Source: Crenothrix polyspora
GTDB lineage: Bacteria > Pseudomonadota > Gammaproteobacteria > Methylococcales > Methylomonadaceae
Reading direction: 5' to 3'
Length of the DNA: 11,509 nucleotides
Assembly: GCA_945903675.1 (NCBI GenBank)
Contig: CAMDOP010000084.1
Span: 1 to 11,509 of the forward strand
Within the stretch, counting starts at the first letter, position 1; every line of letters starts with the position of its first letter. The notes under the pieces were generated by a model. It did no database searches, was not told the DNA's origin, and was given only the letters and a program-made list of their open reading frames with translations. Shown piece after piece: positions 7,101-11,509 of this stretch. The position numbers and the translations under genes were made by a program.

Positions 7101-7492
7101 GGTTAACAGAATGTTGGTGGCTAACCGCTTTACCACAACAACTAAATCGATTTAGAGAAAGTAGTCCAGACATTCTATTGTATTTAGTGTGGCAAGACGG
7201 TAAAGCTGTTTTTTGTGAAAAAAACGAACAAGGCCAATTTATACCCCGTGAGGAAATAAATAACATCTTTCACGCAGAGCAGTTAACAGATAAATCACGA
7301 ACAAATTTATGGCTTGAAAGAGATTATGAAACCGAACTACGTAATCTATATAAAGCTGACAATAAAGATACTGAAAAGCAAGAAGAGCAATTTATGAAAG
7401 AGAAATCTAAGCGTTATGGGGAATTGGCTTTACCCGATGGGGATATCCAATCATTTGTTTACTCAAACCAGTTTGGCCTACTTCCAAACTAA
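4154..7492 (+). CDS. cas3: Cas2-Cas3 fusion: helicase-nuclease, type I-F
   Basis: The 1112-residue fusion is the hallmark of type I-F. Residues 1 to about 90 (FVSQCEKKALNRTRRVLDAF, then HWIRSRSRSELVWIVG) are the Cas2-like domain, which pairs with Cas1 for adaptation. The HD nuclease follows with H123-D124 (LLHDWGK), H148 (RHEW) and H215-H216 (MSHHRLPF). The superfamily 2 helicase has motif I STGCGKT at 427-433, motif II DEVD at 591-594, motif III SAT at 622-624, the TPVEEVGRD segment at 846-854 and motif VI QLSGRVRRHR at 872-881. About 950-1112 is the C-terminal accessory domain. Cas2-3 is recruited by the DNA-bound Csy complex, unwinds the target 3' to 5' and degrades it. The ATG at 4154 has AAGGGA at 4139-4144; the adjacent ATG at 4157 is less well placed. 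No frameshift or missing motif is seen. Confidence 0.97.
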   Translation: MMITFVSQCEKKALNRTRRVLDAFSNRIGDNTWQTIITEDGLIAVKTLLRKTATKSTAVSCHWIRSRSRSELVWIVGNRKRFNEEGIVPVNSTQKNILNSNFENNWAYLPIIKALSAMAALLHDWGKATALFQNKLKQNTKQGDPIRHEWISCLLLNALVQQSGNTTTDEGWLNLLVNSQLNEQSLKNVVATQVKNPLTDLPPIAQLVGWLIMSHHRLPFRNDPKLEVEQPRESITRMLKSITVEWGYQNKYDEADYQNRLKACFVFPDGLLSQSDPWLKQVKKWSAKLVQSQTQIQELLNSGAYRLLLHHSRLCLMLGDHYYSSCAADKNWQTSVNLYANTDKKELKQKLDEHLVHVSDYALKVSQTLSRFSSEMDKAYDIKNLKQKSPKEYEWQDKAVENIGRFKTQNELFNDKGYGWFVVNMASTGCGKTIANAKIMRALSNDGESLRFILALGLRTLTLQTGDEYRHRIGLKNDELAVLIGSSAVKELHEKALHKNDEDPSNEEIGSESLEMLLDEELDYENAPIIDFLDAIIPKHNLTLANKYKAFLYKPVLACTIDHIIAATETKRGGKYILPCLRLLSSDLVIDEVDDFDGKDLIAIGRLIHLAGMLGRKVMISSATIPPALAEGFFNAYQEGWALHSHFKQAYPYVGCAWIDEFGTKVQKIDKNDSIIRCQQYKDFHQQFISKRIDNLQKQIVRRKAYIVSCADLFIEESTPESIQEHYFYKIQQTATQLHLQHHTVDKITGKKVSFGLIRMANIPPCIALAQYLLKGDWDLDFSAKVMAYHSRQVLLLRHVQEKHLDEVLKRKEQFGEMPEAFNNPVIRHHLSNTDEDHVLFVLVATPVEEVGRDHDFDWAIVEPSSYRSIIQLSGRVRRHRTTGIEQPNIALMQYNLKGLRKDGRPAYYRPGYENIKSLKLATHDLSQLLNVDILKQGINAIPRIQQAEILHPKQQLADLEHQSMINYLTKYTEKGPQCLQAWLTECWWLTALPQQLNRFRESSPDILLYLVWQDGKAVFCEKNEQGQFIPREEINNIFHAEQLTDKSRTNLWLERDYETELRNLYKADNKDTEKQEEQFMKEKSKRYGELALPDGDIQSFVYSNQFGLLPN

Positions 7493-7520
7493 TTTAATTA
7501 TTCTTAAATAGAAGATTATT

Positions 7521-8771
7521 ATGAATCAAAAGATTTCAGAGTTTTTTGTTGAACGAAAGACGGCTTATCTTAAAGCAAAAATAAAACCTTCTTTAAGTAC
7601 TGAAGAAGAAACGCAAATCTTAGCCGATGCTGAAGATAGATTTTGTTTGTCAACATGGTTACCAGATGCAGCTAAACGAGCTTCACAGCTTTCAATGGTG
7701 AGTCATCCGAGTAAATTCAGCCATCCCAGTGCCAAAACATCTTCAGTAATAGCAAAAAGTAATCATGTAAATGATGGTTATCTACGTAGTGGTAATATCG
7801 AATATGAGTTAGATGTGTTCGGTAATGCAGCAGCTATGGATGTGTTTAAGTTCCTTAGTTTAAAATTAGAAGACGATAAATCTATTTTTAGTCATCTTGA
7901 AGAAGATAGCTCTATCATAAAACTAGTATTTACAATTCCTACTGCTAGTTATGAAAGTTTAAAAAATGATTTTTTAAGTATTAAAAAAATCGATACATCA
8001 TGTAAAACAGATCATTTAATCAAACAAGTTTATTTTCCTGTAAATGATGATTATCACTTGCTTTCGGTTCTTACCCCATCAGGCCTATTAACTTTGCTTA
8101 AAACGCGTGTTGATAATATAAGGTTTTCGGATGAAACTAAAACAGCAAAAGAATATCGTAGAAAAAATGAATATCATGCTCTTGGATATGATGATTTGTT
8201 TGATTTAACAGTCACAGGATTCGGTGGCACACAACCTCAAAACGTTAGTGTTTTGAATAGCCAAAATGCCGGACGCGCCTATTTACTTTCCAGCACGCCA
8301 CCTAAACTAAAACATCGAGATATACGCTTACCTAACCAAGACTTCTTTAAAAACAGCTTACGCCCAAGTCAGTTTAAAGATAGTTTTCAAACCCTACATA
8401 GCTTAATGATCGTACCCGTTAATAATGTCCATCTACGTAATGGTATTAGTAACACGCTTAAATACATTATTGATCAAGTATTGCAACGTGCTTTTAAAAT
8501 TAGATCTTCAACTATTGGTTGGTCTAATGCTGAGCATTATCAATTTTTACCGCTTGCTCAGCGTATTTGGCTTGATGATGAACACATTTCAAAACGACAA
8601 AATGAGGATGAATGGATAAATCAAATTAATCGTAATTTTGCACGTTGGATACTACAGGCTTACGAGTTTACCTGTAAAGACAGCCATATAAAATTAAGCG
8701 ATCATGAGTTACATGAAATACGTAATTATGTAGATGAAGCGCTCGCTAACGATCAGGAGTTTTTCAGATGA
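7521..8771 (+). CDS. csy1: Csy1 (Cas8f), large subunit of the type I-F surveillance complex
   Basis: Csy1 pairs with Csy2 at the 5' end of the crRNA in the Csy complex and takes part in PAM reading and opening of target DNA. The protein has 416 residues, close to the family's usual 430 or so. Recognisable family segments are SHPSKFSHPSAKTSS near residues 60-75 and the conserved GGTQPQN block at 235-241, followed by VSVLN and GRAYLLSSTPP. The C-terminal third is the helical domain. The gene lies 28 bases after cas3, the widest gap in the operon, with only a weak GAAG before the ATG. Its TGA overlaps the csy2 ATG by four bases, which suggests coupled translation. The first half is very AT-rich (for example 15 G or C of 60 bases in 7861-7920). 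Confidence 0.95.
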   Translation: MNQKISEFFVERKTAYLKAKIKPSLSTEEETQILADAEDRFCLSTWLPDAAKRASQLSMVSHPSKFSHPSAKTSSVIAKSNHVNDGYLRSGNIEYELDVFGNAAAMDVFKFLSLKLEDDKSIFSHLEEDSSIIKLVFTIPTASYESLKNDFLSIKKIDTSCKTDHLIKQVYFPVNDDYHLLSVLTPSGLLTLLKTRVDNIRFSDETKTAKEYRRKNEYHALGYDDLFDLTVTGFGGTQPQNVSVLNSQNAGRAYLLSSTPPKLKHRDIRLPNQDFFKNSLRPSQFKDSFQTLHSLMIVPVNNVHLRNGISNTLKYIIDQVLQRAFKIRSSTIGWSNAEHYQFLPLAQRIWLDDEHISKRQNEDEWINQINRNFARWILQAYEFTCKDSHIKLSDHELHEIRNYVDEALANDQEFFR

Positions 8772-9670
8772 TAAGACGATTTTTATTAATACCTCATATT
8801 AAAATCCATAATGCTAATGCTATGAGTAGCCCCTACACTATTGGCTTTCCGGCCATGACAGGATGGTTAGGAGCTGTTCATGCTTTACAAAGACATTTAC
8901 AGCAGCAAGGATTGGCAGAAACTAAATTTACTAGTATTGCCGTTAGCTGTCATCAATTTGATTTACAGACTTACAAAGGCCAGGGTGATTTTGTAAATTC
9001 AATTATTGGCACAGCTAATCCTTTAGATAAAACAGGAAATAGACCCGCCTTTATTGAAGAAGCTCGCTGCCATTTAGAAGTCTCTTTATTAATTGAATAC
9101 CAAGGTGTGGACAGTGACGACCTTGAAAACCTCATCGCTTCAATTAATAAACAACTGCTCTGTATGAAATTTGCGAGCGGCGATGTTTTATCAGTTAAAA
9201 GTACTGAAAATATCGTTGTGGATGAAGATGATGAACAAGAAATAAGGCGAGTATTAGCAAAGCTAATGCTGGGGCATGTGCTAATCGAGCGTAGAGATTT
9301 AATGATCAATGCTATGCAAAATGAAAAAAAAGATGCTTTGGATGCATTGTTAGATCATTTAAAAATCATGCATTGTTCTACTCAAGATGAGGATGGCAAA
9401 GTCATTTGGACGAGTTCGCGTAAAACAGCAGGCTGGTTAGTACCCATAGCGACTGGTTTTCAGGGTGTCTCGGACTTGGGTATAGCTAAGCATCAACGTG
9501 ACAATTCAACACCTCATAGATTTGCCGAAAGCGTAGTCACATTGGGTGAATTTGTAATGCCCTATCGTATTAAAGACTTAGACAACATGCTCTGGCAATA
9601 TCATGTTGATACTCAGAAAAATTTATATCTTTGCCAAACCCTTTTAACAGCAAATTCTATCGGAGAATAA
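8768..9670 (+). CDS. csy2: Csy2 (Cas5f), type I-F surveillance complex subunit
   Basis: Csy2 is the Cas5-like subunit that holds the 5' handle of the crRNA together with Csy1. The 300-residue protein is slightly shorter than the Pseudomonas version, which is about 327. Its N-terminus, MIRRFLLIPHIKIHNANAMS followed by SPYTIGFPAMTGWLGAVHAL, is the diagnostic start of the family and forms the first strand and helix of the RAMP-type fold. The later segments SSRKTAGWLVPIATGFQGVS and FVMPYRI also fit the family. Residues 108-195 (around NIVVDEDDEQEIRR) are acidic and less conserved. The start lies within the csy1 stop (ATGA), with AGGAG at 8755-8759, eight bases upstream. No catalytic site is expected. 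Confidence 0.94.
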   Translation: MIRRFLLIPHIKIHNANAMSSPYTIGFPAMTGWLGAVHALQRHLQQQGLAETKFTSIAVSCHQFDLQTYKGQGDFVNSIIGTANPLDKTGNRPAFIEEARCHLEVSLLIEYQGVDSDDLENLIASINKQLLCMKFASGDVLSVKSTENIVVDEDDEQEIRRVLAKLMLGHVLIERRDLMINAMQNEKKDALDALLDHLKIMHCSTQDEDGKVIWTSSRKTAGWLVPIATGFQGVSDLGIAKHQRDNSTPHRFAESVVTLGEFVMPYRIKDLDNMLWQYHVDTQKNLYLCQTLLTANSIGE

Positions 9671-9673
9671 GAC

Positions 9674-10687
9674 ATGGCGACTAAAAAAAATGATGCAACT
9701 GTGCTTGCATTTGAAAAAAAACTTGTACCTTCAGATGGATATCTTTATGGAACAAATTGGACTGATCGTACTAAATCAATCCCATTAAGACTTATTGAGA
9801 AATCTGTACGCGGTACTATTTCTAATCGATTAAAAACCGCAGTTCAGAATGATCCTTTAAAACTTAATGCCGAAGTTGAAAAAGCAAATTTGCAAAAAGT
9901 GGATGCTTGCGCATTAGGTGAATCACAAGACACACTGCACTTTAACTTTACGCTTAAAGTGTTGGGTGGAGTTGAAAAGCCCTCTGCTTGTAATGGCGCT
10001 GATTTTAACGCGTCCTATCCAGAAGTTGCAAAAAACTATATCTCACAAGAAGGCTTTAAGGAATTGGCAAAACGTTACGCTATTAATATCGCTAATGGTC
10101 GTTATTTATGGCGTAATCGTGTTGGCGCTGAAAAAATAGAAGTGATCGTTAGAATTAGTGATACGGAGACGCTAACATTTGATACTAAAGAGTTTTCTCT
10201 AAACAGTTTTGAATCAAATAATTCAGATATTTTAAAGTTAACAAACAAAATCGCTGAAGCCCTTAGTGGTCAATTACCTTACTTATTGATTACTATTAAT
10301 GCGTATGCCTTAGTTGGCAAAGCACAGGAAGTTTATCCTAGTGAAGAATTGGTATTAGATAAAGGTAAAGGTGATAAAAGTAAAATTTTATATCACGTCA
10401 ATGACGTAGCTGCTATGCATTCACAAAAAATTGGTAATGCCTTGCGCACTATTGATACTTGGTATCCTGATTATACAACTGCGAACATTGGCCCAATCGC
10501 AATAGAGCCATATGGCGCAGTCACCAATTTAGGCAAAGCGTTTCGCTCACCTAAAGATAAAGCAGACTTCTATACACTTTTTGACCGATTTGCCCTAGGT
10601 GAAACTCTTGCAGAAAAACACCAAGAACATTATGTGATGGCTGTTCTGGTTCGAGGTGGTGTCTTTGGTCAAAGTGGCAAGGATTAG
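9674..10687 (+). CDS. csy3: Csy3 (Cas7f), backbone subunit of the Csy complex
   Basis: Csy3 polymerises, in six copies in the characterised Pseudomonas complex, along the spacer part of the crRNA and forms the backbone that presents the guide for pairing. The 337-residue protein has the expected length (about 340). It shows the family's N-terminal block with YLYGTNW (about 23-29) and IPLRLIEKSVRGTISNR, then the RNA-binding core around NGRYLWRNRVGAEKIEV. The C-terminal part has YGAVTNLGKAFR and ends with VMAVLVRGGVFGQSGKD. GGAG at 9662-9665, eight bases before the ATG and overlapping the end of csy2, supports the start. Its stop is three bases before csy4. It has no enzymatic activity of its own. 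Confidence 0.96.
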   Translation: MATKKNDATVLAFEKKLVPSDGYLYGTNWTDRTKSIPLRLIEKSVRGTISNRLKTAVQNDPLKLNAEVEKANLQKVDACALGESQDTLHFNFTLKVLGGVEKPSACNGADFNASYPEVAKNYISQEGFKELAKRYAINIANGRYLWRNRVGAEKIEVIVRISDTETLTFDTKEFSLNSFESNNSDILKLTNKIAEALSGQLPYLLITINAYALVGKAQEVYPSEELVLDKGKGDKSKILYHVNDVAAMHSQKIGNALRTIDTWYPDYTTANIGPIAIEPYGAVTNLGKAFRSPKDKADFYTLFDRFALGETLAEKHQEHYVMAVLVRGGVFGQSGKD

Positions 10688-10690
10688 ATC

Positions 10691-11278
10691 ATGAAGTTTT
10701 ATTTGGAAATTACCTTGCTACCTAATCCAGAAGTTGGGGTCAATTTCCTTTGGTCAAAAGTATTTCAACAGATCCATTTAGGCTTAGTTGAAATACAAGA
10801 TGATCAAGGGCAAGTACCCATTGGCTTATCTTTTCCTGAATATGTGATTGACGATAAATATAGTGTACTAGGTGGTAAATTACGTTTATTTGCGAATAAT
10901 GAGACTGTGCTTAAACAGTTTGATACAGTTAAGTGGTTAGCACGTTTGAGTGATTATGTGCATTGCACCAGTATTCGCCTAGTACCTGAAAAGCCTATAG
11001 GTTATGCGATTTATCAACGCGAACAACCTAAAACTAATCCAGAGCGTTTGGCTAGACGTTATGCAAAAAGACATAATATCGATTATGAAACAGCTTTAAC
11101 GCTTTATAGTAAAAGAAATTATCAAACGATAAGCTCGCCGTTCATTCGACTAAAAAGTTTAAGTAGCGATAATAACTTTTGCTTATGGGTTAAAAAAATT
11201 CCAGCTGATATTAAAGCAGACACTACGCACTTTAGTCGTTATGGTTTAAGCTCTGTATCCACCGTACCTGTATTTTAA
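10691..11278 (+). CDS. cas6f: Csy4 (Cas6f), crRNA-processing endoribonuclease
   Basis: Csy4 binds the hairpin of each repeat in the array transcript, cuts at its 3' base and stays on the 3' end of the mature crRNA as the head of the Csy complex. The 195-residue protein aligns well with the 187-residue Pseudomonas enzyme. Catalytic H29 is at the same position (VFQQIHLGL). S156 and S158 (RLKSLSSDNNF) match S148 and S150, and Y184 (SRYGLSS) matches Y176. The Arg-rich helix that tracks the RNA major groove is NPERLARRYAKRH at 116-128, with R119, R122, R123 and R127. AAGGA at 10679-10683, seven bases upstream, sets the start. It is the last gene before the leader and should cut the adjacent array repeat, which has the matching hairpin. 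Confidence 0.96.
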   Translation: MKFYLEITLLPNPEVGVNFLWSKVFQQIHLGLVEIQDDQGQVPIGLSFPEYVIDDKYSVLGGKLRLFANNETVLKQFDTVKWLARLSDYVHCTSIRLVPEKPIGYAIYQREQPKTNPERLARRYAKRHNIDYETALTLYSKRNYQTISSPFIRLKSLSSDNNFCLWVKKIPADIKADTTHFSRYGLSSVSTVPVF

Positions 11279-11409
11279 CCTAATCTTTTTTCGCTCTTTA
11301 AAAACTCACAAATATCAACCAGTTGTGGAGTAGTGTTTTGAAGTTGGGTAAATAACCTTAAGCTTCCTGAATACTGCTCAGCAATTGAGTTTAAAGCATT
11401 TTAAAATCA
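11279..11409 (+). promoter_or_regulatory. CRISPR leader
   Basis: About 131 AT-rich bases separate the csy4 stop from the first repeat, the standard leader position in type I-F loci. It should contain the array promoter and the signals that direct Cas1-Cas2-3 to the first repeat. It holds an exact IHF consensus at 11313-11325. It ends with a perfect palindrome, ATTTTAAAAT (11398-11407), two bases before the repeat. I could not choose a convincing -35/-10 pair, and I see no hairpin terminator for the cas operon, so cas transcripts may read into the array. Confidence 0.75.
11313..11325 (+). promoter_or_regulatory. IHF binding site in the leader
   Basis: TATCAACCAGTTG matches the IHF consensus WATCAANNNNTTR at every defined base. 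IHF bending of the leader is known to be needed for spacer integration in type I-E and I-F systems. This site is centred about 90 bases before the first repeat, so it would be a distal site. A poorer reverse-oriented match with two mismatches, TCAGCAATTGAGT (11378-11390), could be a proximal one. Confidence 0.62.
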
Positions 11410-11509
11410 GTTCACTGCCGCACAGGCAGCTTAGAAAAATCAGATTCTTGGCGATTGGGCGCATCAAAAGTTCACTGCCGCACAGGCAGCTTAGAAACTG
11501 ACCAAGTAG
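11410..11509 (+). CRISPR. Type I-F CRISPR array, leader end, truncated by window edge
   Basis: Two identical 28-base repeats (11410-11437 and 11470-11497) flank one 32-base spacer (11438-11469), and 12 bases of a second spacer end the window. The repeat starts GTTCACTGCC and ends AGGCAGCTTAGAAA. CTGCC (positions 6-10 of the repeat) pairs with GGCAG (16-20) around a GCACA loop, which fits the GNR(N)A pentaloop recognised by Csy4. Cutting after repeat base 20 would leave the 8-base 5' handle CUUAGAAA. Repeat type, length and spacer length all match type I-F. The orientation is set by the leader and by the handle. The number of further units is unknown. Confidence 0.95.

Noticed and set aside
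8425..8619. Plus-strand frame inside csy1 in another reading frame.
   Set aside because: It is embedded in conserved csy1 sequence with no independent start signal.
8971..9309. 112-codon frame on the minus strand inside csy2.
   Set aside because: It lies wholly opposite a confidently assigned gene, is Ser-rich low-complexity sequence and resembles no family I know.

Overview
The window comes from a gammaproteobacterium with an AT-leaning genome. This rests on a YfbR-type 5'-deoxynucleotidase very like the enterobacterial protein and on a complete type I-F CRISPR-Cas locus whose proteins and repeat resemble those of Pseudomonas and Escherichia. A methanotroph of the order Methylococcales would fit the flavour of the small secreted protein and the short HTH protein. 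That is only an impression and I cannot settle the genus.

Layout, all genes on the + strand. Positions 65-2969 carry four apparently unrelated genes: a WYL-domain transcriptional regulator (65-1066), yfbR (1269-1895), a 167-residue protein with a phage-repressor-like helix-turn-helix (1999-2502), and a 93-residue predicted secreted protein with 16-residue tandem repeats (2688-2969). The gaps between them hold inverted repeats and one reasonable promoter candidate. A 240-base AT-rich gap (2970-3209) then leads into the CRISPR-Cas operon.

Positions 3210-11278 hold cas1, the cas2-cas3 fusion, csy1 (cas8f), csy2 (cas5f), csy3 (cas7f) and csy4 (cas6f). They are tightly packed, with gaps of 2 to 28 bases and one 4-base overlap, and so look like one transcript. 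A leader of about 131 bases follows, with an exact match to the IHF consensus. The array begins at 11410 with 28-base repeats and a 32-base spacer and runs off the window edge.

How the genes work together: Cas1 with Cas2-3 would integrate new spacers at the leader end, helped by IHF bending. Csy4 cuts the array transcript at the repeat hairpin and stays bound to the crRNA. Csy1, Csy2, Csy3 and Csy4 form the Csy surveillance complex, which recruits Cas2-3 to degrade target DNA. Every catalytic residue I could place is present, so the locus looks intact. I found no new defence system. The less explained parts are the repeat protein with its structured 5' region, the nested inverted repeat upstream of yfbR, and the two DNA-binding regulators upstream of the cas operon.
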